19,219 nt of DNA from Collimonas sp. UBA1456 (lineage in GTDB: Bacteria > Pseudomonadota > Gammaproteobacteria > Burkholderiales > Burkholderiaceae_D). Shown piece after piece: positions 8,601-18,134 of the stretch. Positions within the stretch are counted from its first letter, which is position 1. Each line of letters opens with the position of its first letter. The position numbers and the translations under genes are program-made. The stretch is from assembly GCA_002325825.1 (NCBI GenBank), contig DCSW01000097.1, positions 166-19,384 of the forward strand, read 5' to 3'. The notes under the pieces are model-generated. The model searched no databases and was not told the origin of the DNA. It saw only the letters and a list, made by a program, of their open reading frames with translations.

Positions 8601-8712
8601 GGCTATATCTTTTAATTAGATGTTGAATCGGGTCATTGAACGGCTTCAACTCTTCAACCCTGCACAACAAATATTTTTTCTGCAATTGACACATTTTTAT
8701 CTAGTCATTTTA

Positions 8713-8757
8713 GGACAGAGTAATTCGCCACGCTACGGTGGCTCTTAAACTCTGTCC
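8713..8757. repeat. REP-like palindromic element in the sdhA-sdhB gap
   Basis: Outer arms GGACAGAGT (8713-8721) and ACTCTGTCC (8749-8757) pair perfectly over 9 bp. An inner stem GCCAC/GTGGC (8727-8731 and 8738-8742) closes a 6-nt loop. Elements with GGACAGAGT ends are, as I recall, dispersed in beta- and gammaproteobacterial genomes and resemble REP sequences mobilised by Y1-type transposases. There is only this copy in the window, so the family assignment is inference. Confidence 0.55.
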
Positions 8758-8766
8758 CGTAATTAG

Positions 8767-10545
8767 CTAGAATGTGCGTGGCTTTGGATGGAAAGTACCA
8801 ACTGTCAGCGGCTTGGTAACCACTGGCTTATAGTCAAGACGATTACCTTCTGAGTACCACAAGGTGTGCTTCATCCAGTTTTCGTCATCACGCTTTTCGC
8901 AATCGCGATGTGCATGCGCACCGCGCGATTCTTTACGAGCTGCCGCCGAAGTAATAGTGGCCTTGGCAGTTTCGATCAGGTTATCCAGTTCCAGCGCCTC
9001 AACACGTGCTGTGTTGAATACCTTGGACTTGTCCTTGAACGCGACATGCTTGCGACGCTCATCCAGAACCATGATTTCCTTGTAGCCTTGCTCCAGCAAT
9101 TCGTCGGTACGAAACACGCCACAGTAGTGCTGCATGGTCTTGCGGATATCGCCAGCAACGTCTTGCACACGCTCGGAACCGGTGCTGCTTTCCAGCTTGG
9201 CCAGACGCGCCAAGGCAACGTCCGCGGCATCGGCAGGCAACGGCTTATTGCTGCGTGCTTTGAGCTTACTGTCGACAATGTGATTACCGGCAGCGCGGCC
9301 GAATACCACCAGATCCAGCAGCGAATTGGTGCCGAGGCGATTAGCGCCGTGCACCGATACGCAGGCGCATTCGCCGATTGCGTACAGGCCGTTGACGACC
9401 GAGTTCGGAGTACCGTTCTCCGGCACAACAACCTGGCCGTAGACGTTGGTGGGAATACCGCCCATTTGATAGTGGATGGTCGGTACGACCGGGATCGGTT
9501 CTTTCAACGCATCGACGTTGGCGAACTTGTGGCCGATTTCCAAAATTGATGGCAGGCGCTTCATGATGGTTTCAGCGCCGATGTGGCGCAGATCCAGCAG
9601 CACGTGATCCTTGTACGGACCGCAACCGCGACCTTCCTTGATTTCCTGGTCCATCGACCGCGAGACGAAGTCACGTGGCGCCAGATCCTTCAGGGTTGGC
9701 GCGTAGCGCTCCATGAAACGTTCGCCTTTGGCGTTGATCAGGATACCGCCTTCGCCACGCACGCCTTCTGTGATCAGCACGCCCGCACCGGCCACACCGG
9801 TTGGATGGAACTGCCAGAATTCCATATCTTCCAGCGGCAGACCTGCGCGCGCCGCCATACCCATGCCGTCACCGGTATTGATGAAGGCATTGGTCGAAGC
9901 CGCCCAAATACGCCCTGCACCGCCAGTCGCCATGACCGTGGTCTTGGCTTCTAAAATCATCACATCGCCGGTTTCCATTTCCAGCGCAACCACGCCGATA
10001 ACATCGCCTTCAGCAGCACGCACCAGATCGATTGCCATCCACTCGACGAAGAAATGGGTTTTGGCGCGCACGTTGCGTTGATATAGCGTGTGCAACAGCG
10101 CATGGCCGGTACGATCAGCAGCTGCGCAAGCGCGGGCTACCGGCTTTTCACCGAAATTGGCCGAGTGACCGCCGAACGGACGCTGGTAAATGGTGCCGTC
10201 GGTGTTACGGTCAAACGGCATGCCGAAGTGTTCCAGTTCATACACTGCCTTAGGTGCTTCGCGGCACATGAATTCGATCGCATCTTGATCACCTAAGTAA
10301 TCCGAGCCCTTGACGGTGTCAAACATGTGCCAGTACCAGCTGTCTTCGGACATGTTGCCGAGCGAGGCGCCAATGCCGCCCTGTGCTGCGACCGTATGTG
10401 AACGGGTAGGAAACACCTTCGATAGCACAGCAACCTTCAAACCAGATTCTGCCAATTGCAACGAAGCACGCATACCGGAACCACCGGCACCAACGATCAC
10501 CGCATCAAAACGACGCGTAGGAATTGTAGATTGGATAGCAGCCAC
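8767..10545 (-). CDS. sdhA: Succinate dehydrogenase flavoprotein subunit
   Basis: Oxidises succinate to fumarate and holds covalently bound FAD. With a GTG start the protein is 592 residues, the usual length. Visible are the Rossmann motif VIVGAGGSGMRASL (17-30), the flavinylated histidine H50 in TRSHTVAAQGG, the substrate-binding stretch HGANRLGTNSLLDL, and the C-terminal RLDYKPV...RTF. The frame also holds an ATG at 10560, inside the end of sdhD. I prefer the GTG at 10545 because GGAGAG (10553-10558) is correctly spaced for it and the resulting (M)AAIQSTIPTRRFD start matches relatives. It begins 2 bp after the sdhD stop, so translation is probably coupled. Confidence 0.96.
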   Translation of the reverse strand: MAAIQSTIPTRRFDAVIVGAGGSGMRASLQLAESGLKVAVLSKVFPTRSHTVAAQGGIGASLGNMSEDSWYWHMFDTVKGSDYLGDQDAIEFMCREAPKAVYELEHFGMPFDRNTDGTIYQRPFGGHSANFGEKPVARACAAADRTGHALLHTLYQRNVRAKTHFFVEWMAIDLVRAAEGDVIGVVALEMETGDVMILEAKTTVMATGGAGRIWAASTNAFINTGDGMGMAARAGLPLEDMEFWQFHPTGVAGAGVLITEGVRGEGGILINAKGERFMERYAPTLKDLAPRDFVSRSMDQEIKEGRGCGPYKDHVLLDLRHIGAETIMKRLPSILEIGHKFANVDALKEPIPVVPTIHYQMGGIPTNVYGQVVVPENGTPNSVVNGLYAIGECACVSVHGANRLGTNSLLDLVVFGRAAGNHIVDSKLKARSNKPLPADAADVALARLAKLESSTGSERVQDVAGDIRKTMQHYCGVFRTDELLEQGYKEIMVLDERRKHVAFKDKSKVFNTARVEALELDNLIETAKATITSAAARKESRGAHAHRDCEKRDDENWMKHTLWYSEGNRLDYKPVVTKPLTVGTFHPKPRTF

Positions 10546-10547
10546 GA

Positions 10548-10916
10548 TTACACTCTCCATAGAATCTGCGCCGCCCATCCGCCACAACCGAGCAACCACA
10601 GGATTGCGGCAACTTGCAAGATCAGGCGAACGCCGACCGGCTTGACATAATCCATCCAGATATCACGCACGCCAATCCATGCATGAAGAAATAGCGACAT
10701 CAGCGCCACAAACGTGACCAGTTTGAACCACTTATATGAAAACAGACCAACCCAGCCATCATAGCTGAAGCTGCCGGCGGTCAGCAAACATCCCAACAGG
10801 ATGACGGTGTAAATAACCATGACGATAGCTGTCAGACGCTGCACCAGCCAGTCTCGCAAGACGTAATGCGCGCTGATGAGCAGACACTTTTGTGCGATAT
10901 TGTTGTTATCTGTCAT
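10548..10916 (-). CDS. sdhD: Succinate dehydrogenase membrane anchor subunit SdhD
   Basis: Small hydrophobic subunit that, with SdhC, anchors the dehydrogenase in the inner membrane and forms the heme b and ubiquinone sites. The protein is 122 residues with three membrane segments (about 26-48, 63-83 and 96-118). The heme ligand is H78 in HAWIGVRDIWMDY, and D89-Y90 match the quinone-site Asp-Tyr pair of E. coli SdhD with the same 11-residue spacing. Its ATG directly follows the sdhC stop codon, with GGAG inside the end of sdhC (10925-10928), so the two are translationally coupled. Confidence 0.95.
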   Translation of the reverse strand: MTDNNNIAQKCLLISAHYVLRDWLVQRLTAIVMVIYTVILLGCLLTAGSFSYDGWVGLFSYKWFKLVTFVALMSLFLHAWIGVRDIWMDYVKPVGVRLILQVAAILWLLGCGGWAAQILWRV

Positions 10917-11327
10917 TTAGAATGCTCCGAACAGTTTCAATGCAACGATCAGCGTCAGTGGCACGCTGACAACCAGGATAGCCGCAGCTGATTTGCGCGC
11001 GCTGACTTTGTCCAGACCAACGTGGTTATCCATAATGAGATGACGAATGCCGGCGCAGAAATGGTGCAGATAGGCCCACGACAGGACCAGAATGATAAAC
11101 TTCACAGAACAGTTCGAGGCAAAATCCTTGAAGTAGTCGAAAGCACGTTCAGATACCAGACTTTTGTCCAGCAAAAACAAGATGAAAGGAAGAAATAAAA
11201 ACATCAACAGGCCGCTGATACGGTGCAAAATCGAAATAATGCCCGCCAGCGGCAAGCGGTAACCAACAATTTGAGTAATGTTTATATTACGAAACTGCGG
11301 CCGGTTTGGTTTCGCGGCTTCAGACAT
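10917..11327 (-). CDS. sdhC: Succinate dehydrogenase cytochrome b556 subunit SdhC
   Basis: First gene of the sdhCDAB set and the larger membrane anchor. The protein is 136 residues with three membrane segments (about 36-53, 75-95 and 114-134). The heme-ligand motif HxxxGIRH is present with H89, and S32 and R36 in SILHRISG match the conserved quinone-site Ser and Arg. The N-terminal RPQFRNINITQIVGYRLP is typical of betaproteobacterial SdhC. The start is supported by GAGGAGAAC (11334-11342) upstream. A sigma70-like promoter lies about 85-110 bp before the start. Confidence 0.95.
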   Translation of the reverse strand: MSEAAKPNRPQFRNINITQIVGYRLPLAGIISILHRISGLLMFLFLPFILFLLDKSLVSERAFDYFKDFASNCSVKFIILVLSWAYLHHFCAGIRHLIMDNHVGLDKVSARKSAAAILVVSVPLTLIVALKLFGAF

Positions 11328-11410
11328 AACAGGGTTCTCCTCAGTTTAAAAATTTACTGCAAGTACAATCTCGCAATTTTCGCCGATTTTTGTGCAGCAC
11401 ACCAATGGTT

Positions 11411-11438
11411 ATTATTCAATACTGAGAATACTCGTCAA
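11411..11438 (-). promoter_or_regulatory. Probable sigma70 promoter of sdhCDAB with a direct repeat in the spacer
   Basis: On the minus strand TTGACG (11433-11438) and AATAAT (11411-11416) are separated by 16 bp, each matching consensus at 5 of 6 positions. The spacer and -35 edge hold a direct repeat AGTATT-CTC-AGTATT (11418-11432), a possible protein-binding site. The predicted start would leave an sdhC leader of roughly 75-80 nt. It lies just after the GntR gene, so sdh can be expressed separately from its regulator. Confidence 0.55.
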
Positions 11439-11494
11439 CTAACAACAACTATAGAAGCATAGCGCAAATCGACCAACTCAATTCAGCACCCTGA

Positions 11495-12280
11495 CTAACT
11501 CAGTTCGTTCTGATAATAATGAAGATTGGTCACATACAAGCCACGCCGTACCTCTACCGGCTTGTCGCCGTAGGTGAAGGACACGCGCTCCACACACAAC
11601 AGCGGCGAGGATTTTTCAACCCCCAGCAACTCGGCCACATCGCCATCAGCGCTGGCGGCACGAATCTGCTCGGTCGCACGAATCATACGCGTGCCGAATT
11701 CAGTCTCAAACAAACCGTACATTGGACCCTTGTATTCAGACAGACGCTCCAGCGTCAGCGTCTTAAACAACGCTCCCGGCAGCCACAGATCCTCAAGAAT
11801 CGTCGGCACGCGGTCGAACGCCAATACCCGCTTTACGTAGACCACGGAATCACCTGCCTTCATTACGAGCAAGCGTGCAATTTCCGCCGGCGCACGTAGG
11901 CGCTTCAGTTCAACGATTTTTTTATCGGTAATTTGCGGCTGATCGCTATCCGGCATCAGACGCAAGAAACGAAACTTCGAACGCGCCTCGTGGTGAGTTG
12001 CAACGAAAGTTCCCTTACCTTGCCGCCGTACCAACAAATTTTCCGCAGCCAGCTCGTCAATCGCCTTTCGCACTGTACCCTGACTGACCTTGAAACGGCC
12101 ACCAAGCTCAACTTCGCTAGGAATTGATTCGCCAGGCCTCCACTCAAAGGATTGTAGGCGCTGCATGATCAACGCCTTAATTTGTTGGTAGAGCGGGCTA
12201 AATGTCGGAGATGCTCCGGGAACAATGGCGCTCTGATCGACTGGATCAGTGCCACTCAGATTGGACGGAATGAAACTCAT
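11495..12280 (-). CDS. GntR-family (HutC subfamily) transcriptional regulator
   Basis: A 261-residue DNA-binding regulator. Residues about 28-94 form the winged helix-turn-helix (SPLYQQIKALI through SEVELGGRFKVSQGTVRKAIDEL to RRQGKGTFVA). Residues about 105-250 match the UTRA effector-binding domain of the HutC subfamily. The frame extends 31 codons upstream to an ATG at 12373, but that extension would translate the long palindrome and start beside the predicted transcription start. I chose the ATG at 12280, whose product matches the domain layout of relatives. The ribosome-binding sequence is weak (AAGG at short spacing). Its location between sdhC and mdh, on either side of likely shared control sites, suggests it regulates TCA genes and itself; the effector is unknown. 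Confidence 0.88.
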   Translation of the reverse strand: MSFIPSNLSGTDPVDQSAIVPGASPTFSPLYQQIKALIMQRLQSFEWRPGESIPSEVELGGRFKVSQGTVRKAIDELAAENLLVRRQGKGTFVATHHEARSKFRFLRLMPDSDQPQITDKKIVELKRLRAPAEIARLLVMKAGDSVVYVKRVLAFDRVPTILEDLWLPGALFKTLTLERLSEYKGPMYGLFETEFGTRMIRATEQIRAASADGDVAELLGVEKSSPLLCVERVSFTYGDKPVEVRRGLYVTNLHYYQNELS

Positions 12281-12325
12281 AGCCTTAGATTTCACCACAA
12301 AAATCATGCTGCCGTCCAGCAAAAG

Positions 12326-12367
12326 ATAAGTAATGATATATCTTATATAAGACATATCATTACTTAT
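12326..12367. promoter_or_regulatory. 42-bp near-perfect palindrome, candidate GntR operator
   Basis: The arms ATAAGTAATGATAT (12326-12339) and ATATCATTACTTAT (12354-12367) flank a perfect 12-bp core palindrome TCTTATATAAGA (12341-12352). Of 21 base pairs, 20 match; only 12340/12353 differs. GntR dimers bind short palindromes, and the core is of a suitable size and symmetry. The last base coincides with the first base of the -35 box of the mdh promoter, and the whole element lies inside the predicted GntR leader. Autoregulation plus control of mdh is the simplest reading. Confidence 0.65.
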
Positions 12368-12396
12368 TGACATACTATGCCGTCATAGACTATAAT
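12367..12396 (+). promoter_or_regulatory. Consensus sigma70 promoter directed towards mdh
   Basis: TTGACA (12367-12372) and TATAAT (12391-12396) match the sigma70 consensus at all 12 positions, with an 18-bp spacer. Transcription would begin near 12403, giving mdh a leader of about 360 nt. A promoter this strong is normally held in check, and the adjoining palindrome offers a way to do it. Confidence 0.7.
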
Positions 12397-12417
12397 AATG
12401 GGCTGCCATGACGTCAA
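12389..12417 (-). promoter_or_regulatory. Probable sigma70 promoter of the GntR gene, overlapping the mdh promoter
   Basis: On the minus strand TTGACG (12412-12417) and TATAGT (12389-12394) are separated by 17 bp, each 5 of 6 to consensus. The -10 box shares bases 12391-12394 with the -10 box of the plus-strand promoter, so polymerase cannot occupy both at once. The predicted start is near 12382, giving a GntR leader of about 100 nt that includes the palindrome. Confidence 0.55.
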
Positions 12418-12762
12418 AATTTGCTCGCCGCTGCCGCCGTAATCGATTTTCACGAATAAGATGCGGACATCGATTCCCTTTAGAATAAATCGACGCAAAA
12501 CAAATTGAAGAATGAGAGGGGCCTTCCGCCGTTATGATTAGAGGCTCCGTATTACATTAAAGATTTGCGTCACGGCTTTTTGTAGGACTTTTAAATTTAA
12601 CTGGTTTTTGCAATTCAACTGCTTTAGCAAAGCGGTTGTTGATAGAACAATGCGCCGCATCAAGCACACTGATGAATCCGGTCCTGCACTGAGTCAATTG
12701 ATACACATTGATTATTTAATAGATATAGATATCGCTTTCTATCACCTTTCTGGAAATTCAAC
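12403..12762 (+). other. Long untranslated leader of mdh with possible RNA structure
   Basis: I find no convincing gene here. GACGCAAA (12492-12499) and TTTGCGTC (12564-12571) are perfect complements that could close an 80-nt domain, followed by ACGGCTTTTTG. A compact hairpin CAACTGCTTT-AGC-AAAGCGGTTG (12616-12638) has ten pairs with one wobble. The ribosome-binding sequence before mdh is a weak GGAAA. The leader may be regulatory, or a second promoter may lie nearer mdh; a weak TTGATA near 12698 is the only hint. Confidence 0.35.
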
Positions 12763-13752
12763 ATGGCTAAATTACCTATGCGCGTTGCCGTAACCGGCGC
12801 CGCTGGTCAAATCGGTTACTCCCTGCTGTTCCGCATCGCCAATGGTGACCTGCTTGGACAAGACCAACCGGTCATCTTACAATTGCTCGAAATCCCTGAC
12901 GAGAAAGCACAAAAAGCGCTGAAGGGCGTAATTATGGAAGTTGACGATTGCGCTTTCCCACTGCTGGCTGGTATCACTGCCCACAGCGATCCATTGACTG
13001 CATTCAAGGATGCCGACGTTGCTCTGCTGATTGGCGCGCGCCCACGCGGCCCAGGCATGGAACGCAAGGAGCTGTTGGAGGCCAATGCGCAGATCTTCAC
13101 CGCGCAAGGCAAGGCGCTCGACATCGTCGCTTCACGCAATATCAAGGTACTGGTGGTCGGCAACCCAGCCAACACCAACGCTTATATAGCCATGAAGTCG
13201 GCGCCAAGCCTACCGGCCAAGAACTTCACCGCTATGCTGCGCCTGGACCACAACCGCGCGTTGTCGCACATTGCGGCGAAGATCGGCAAGCCGGTTGCCG
13301 TCATCGAAAAGCTGTTTGTATGGGGCAACCACTCGCCAACCATGTACGCCGACTATCGCTACGCGACTGCAGACGGCGCATCGGTCCAAGATATGATCAA
13401 CGACCAGGTCTGGAACAAGGACGTATTCCTGCCAACAGTCGGCAAGCGCGGCGCGGCGATCATTGAAGCGCGCGGTTTGTCTTCGGCAGCTTCGGCAGCC
13501 AATGCAGCGATCGACCACGTGCGTGACTGGATATTGGGAACCAACGGCAGATGGACCACCATGGGCATACCGTCGGATGGCTCGTATGGCATCCCTGAAG
13601 GCACCATGTTCGGCTTTCCAGTCACGACAGAAAATGGCGAATACAACATCGTCCAAGGCCTGGAAATCGACGAGTTCTCACAAAAGCGCATCAATATCAC
13701 GTTGAAAGAATTGCGAGAAGAGAGTGATAGCGTGAAACACTTGATTGGCTAA
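12763..13752 (+). CDS. mdh: Malate dehydrogenase (NAD-dependent)
   Basis: Oxidises malate to oxaloacetate, the substrate of the neighbouring citrate synthase. The protein is 329 residues, matching the long-type bacterial MDH of Burkholderiales. Visible are the NAD-binding GAAGQIGYSL (12-21), the mobile loop with substrate-binding arginines GARPRGPGMERKELLEAN (91-108), the VVGNPANTNA motif (131-140), LRLDHNRA (159-166) with the catalytic Asp, and catalytic H190 in VWGNHSPTMYAD. The start MAKLPMRVAVTGAAG is usual for the family. It is transcribed divergently from the GntR gene and is the first gene of the plus-strand half. Confidence 0.97.
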   Translation: MAKLPMRVAVTGAAGQIGYSLLFRIANGDLLGQDQPVILQLLEIPDEKAQKALKGVIMEVDDCAFPLLAGITAHSDPLTAFKDADVALLIGARPRGPGMERKELLEANAQIFTAQGKALDIVASRNIKVLVVGNPANTNAYIAMKSAPSLPAKNFTAMLRLDHNRALSHIAAKIGKPVAVIEKLFVWGNHSPTMYADYRYATADGASVQDMINDQVWNKDVFLPTVGKRGAAIIEARGLSSAASAANAAIDHVRDWILGTNGRWTTMGIPSDGSYGIPEGTMFGFPVTTENGEYNIVQGLEIDEFSQKRINITLKELREESDSVKHLIG

Positions 13753-13759
13753 GCAACAA

Positions 13760-13797
13760 TGTAGGATGGGTACGCTGTGTCCGTGCGCGAACCATAA
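13760..13797. repeat. Possible fragment of a dispersed intergenic repeat
   Basis: The sequence TGTAGGATGGGTA, followed some 20 bases later by GCGCGAACCATAA, resembles the ends of dispersed intergenic repeats that begin TAGGATGGGT and end GCGAACCCATC, seen in many proteobacteria. Only a degenerate single copy is here. The rest of the 177-bp gap between mdh and the next gene shows no clear terminator. Confidence 0.3.
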
Positions 13798-13929
13798 TAT
13801 GTAACTGTCCGTATATTTTTGAGCCACTACAAGACATGTAGTTTGGTTGTCGCGTCCACGTTTGGAAACGCTTTTCCCGCCCTAATCCGCTACGGTTAAT
13901 ACTGCCCTGCAATCATTAGAAATTTCGCA

Positions 13930-14778
13930 ATGTACCCTACCGAGGCCGTATTACTAGGCAAGCAAAAACTGAGCTCGCTACCGGTCTGCGATCATTACGC
14001 CGGTGTTGAAAAGTTCATGCCTCAATCGCTGCTGCTGCCACAGGAACTCGGCCCAGTATTCGATAGCACTTTCGTCTGCGAAGACGGCGCCAGCGAAGGT
14101 AACGAAGTCGCGCATGCGCAACTGGTAACCAGCATCATTGCCGGTTCAAAAAATCGCTTTGATCGTATCGGTGCTCGCGTACACGATACCGACAGCAGTT
14201 TTTTCGAACAAGACATACAGATCATCTGCCAGGGCGCAGTCAGCCGACTAGCATATCTAATACTGCCAAAAATACAAAGCCTTGACGAGGTGCGCAGCGC
14301 GCTCGACCTAATCAATCATCACGCAGTTCAAGCCGGGCAGCAAGCGCTGCCGATTCACGTACTGATAGAGACGCATGGCGCGCTGGCGGATGTGTTCGGC
14401 ATCGCCGCGCTACCGCAAGTGCACTCACTATCGTTGGGCATCATGGATTTTGTTTCAGATCATTACGGCGCCATCTTTAGTGATGCGATGTGCTCGCCGG
14501 GACAATTCCACCATTCGCTGTTGATGCGAGTCAAACTGAAAGTCGCCGCCGACTGTCATGCGTACGGCAAGGTACTTTCGCATAACGTCACGACCGACAT
14601 CAAAGACATGGCGATCGTCGCTGCCGATGCGCAGCAAGCCAGGATAAAATTCGGCTACACGCGGATGTGGAGCATCCATCCACAGCAGATCCGCGTGATC
14701 GTACAAGCCTTTACTCCGTCGCCGTCGGAAGTTACCGAGGCGGAACAAATTCTGCATACAGCGCAGCATGCCTCATGA
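13930..14778 (+). CDS. CitE-like HpcH/HpaI aldolase/citrate lyase family protein, truncated by an in-frame UGA
   Basis: A (beta/alpha)8-type CitE-like lyase of 282 residues; the family cleaves acyl-CoA thioesters such as malyl- or citramalyl-CoA, but the substrate of this clade is unknown to me. Seen are VCDHYAG near the start, the VCEDGA acidic motif (49-54), HVLIETHGAL with the metal-ligand Glu, LSLGIMDF with the metal-ligand Asp, SHNVTT and YTRMWSIHPQQI. The reading stops at UGA (14776-14778) after HAS. The same frame then continues for 40 codons to TAA (14899-14901) and reads GPIQHHGIPHDRASY...LQRARSNG, which matches the family C-terminus beginning WGPIQH. The UGA therefore replaces a Trp codon. 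The ribosome-binding sequence is weak. Relatives of this gene commonly sit in the same mdh-acnA neighbourhood. Confidence 0.85.
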   Translation: MYPTEAVLLGKQKLSSLPVCDHYAGVEKFMPQSLLLPQELGPVFDSTFVCEDGASEGNEVAHAQLVTSIIAGSKNRFDRIGARVHDTDSSFFEQDIQIICQGAVSRLAYLILPKIQSLDEVRSALDLINHHAVQAGQQALPIHVLIETHGALADVFGIAALPQVHSLSLGIMDFVSDHYGAIFSDAMCSPGQFHHSLLMRVKLKVAADCHAYGKVLSHNVTTDIKDMAIVAADAQQARIKFGYTRMWSIHPQQIRVIVQAFTPSPSEVTEAEQILHTAQHAS

Positions 14779-14901
14779 GGGCCGATACAGCATCACGGCA
14801 TACCGCATGATCGTGCCAGTTATTGTTATTACTGGACAGTCCTGCAGCGTGCCAGAAGCAACGGCATTTTACTACCTGAAACCGCCACAACCTTATTGTA
14901 A
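14779..14901 (+). pseudogene. Untranslated C-terminal remnant of the CitE-like gene
   Basis: Forty sense codons follow the premature UGA in the same frame and end at TAA (14899-14901). The predicted residues GPIQHHGIPHDRASYCYYW and VLQRARSNGILLPE are recognisable as the conserved tail of CitE-like proteins in Burkholderiales. No frameshift has accumulated, so the nonsense change appears recent, or readthrough still occurs. Confidence 0.75.
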
Positions 14902-14923
14902 CCCCACCTTACCATCTACAAGC

Positions 14924-15229
14924 ATGACGACAAGTGCACTACGGAGCATTGGAAATGAAGGTACTCCCAACATCCCGCCACCGCAGTGAACTACCATTGC
15001 GAACTAGGCAACAGCCTGACCATCTACACTAACGTCAAATACGATAAGCACATCGCGCAGCACTGGGGCAAAGCCCTGCACCCCCGATCCGCGTGCCGAC
15101 CACCACCGACGCCAATCGTTTTGAAAACCGCAAATACGGCTTGCCGTGGATCGGCATCACGGCCAAAAGTATTTTTCTCGATTCAAAAAAGGCCCGCAAA
15201 TGGCTAACGAATGCAAGTCCCCGGTATAA
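14924..15229 (+). pseudogene. Frameshifted remnant of a small secreted-type protein gene (possibly MliC-like)
   Basis: No intact frame exists, but three segments in different frames read as one protein. VNYHCELGNSLTIYTN...AQHWGKALHP (from 14986) is followed by PIRVPTTTDANRFENRKYGLPWIGITAKSIFLDS (from about 15086). Then KKGPQMANECKSPV ends at a TAA (15227-15229). The frame changes fall at a C5 run (about 15082) and an A6 run (15185-15190), each consistent with loss of one base. A start such as the ATG at 14924 would need a further shift. The YxC...NEC spacing with two cysteines and the Trp-containing middle resembles small periplasmic proteins such as MliC-type lysozyme inhibitors; the family is a guess, but the decay is seen directly. 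Confidence 0.6.
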
Positions 15230-15291
15230 GAACAGATGCCGGCTGCGGCTCCCGCCGACCCGGAAAATAGTTTGTAAATCAAGGAGAAAGC

Positions 15292-18015
<2,724 letters not shown>

Positions 18016-18061
18016 CAATCGGCCTGCCTGGTATCATCTTCTGCGCGTGATGGCGCCAGGT

Positions 18062-18090
18062 GATTAGTTGCAAGTAGTTTGCAACTAATC
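18062..18090. repeat. Perfect 12-bp inverted repeat downstream of acnA
   Basis: GATTAGTTGCAA (18062-18073) and TTGCAACTAATC (18079-18090) are exact complements around a 5-nt loop. It lies 47 bp after the acnA stop. No T-tract follows, so it is not a standard intrinsic terminator, but together with the next hairpin it may protect or end the acnA transcript. Confidence 0.6.
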
Positions 18091-18095
18091 TGGAT

Positions 18096-18134
18096 GGAAT
18101 GACAAGAGCCGGCACTGCCGGCGCTTGTCATTCC
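18096..18134. repeat. Strong 18-position hairpin downstream of acnA
   Basis: GGAATGACAAG (18096-18106) pairs with CTTGTCATTCC (18124-18134). Inside, after one A/G mismatch, GCCGGC pairs with GCCGGC around a 3-nt loop. It is among the most stable hairpins in the window by inspection. The right arm continues into a GTCATTCCTGC sequence like those of dispersed bacterial palindromic repeats, so a REP-like origin is possible. Confidence 0.6.

Noticed and set aside
10546..10599. Longer SdhA start at 10599 or the ATG at 10560
   Set aside because: Both lie inside sdhD. The GTG at 10545 has a well-placed GGAGAG and gives the usual N-terminus.
12281..12373. N-terminal extension of the GntR protein to the ATG at 12373
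   Set aside because: It would translate the 42-bp palindrome and start within about ten bases of the predicted transcription start. The resulting residues are not GntR-like.
12608..12793. Short plus-strand open frame overlapping the mdh start
   Set aside because: It has no ribosome-binding sequence, overlaps mdh in another frame, and shows no domain features.
14776..14778. UGA read as selenocysteine or Trp
   Set aside because: Relatives have Trp here, UGA ends other genes in the window, and no selenocysteine insertion structure is apparent. A nonsense mutation is simpler.
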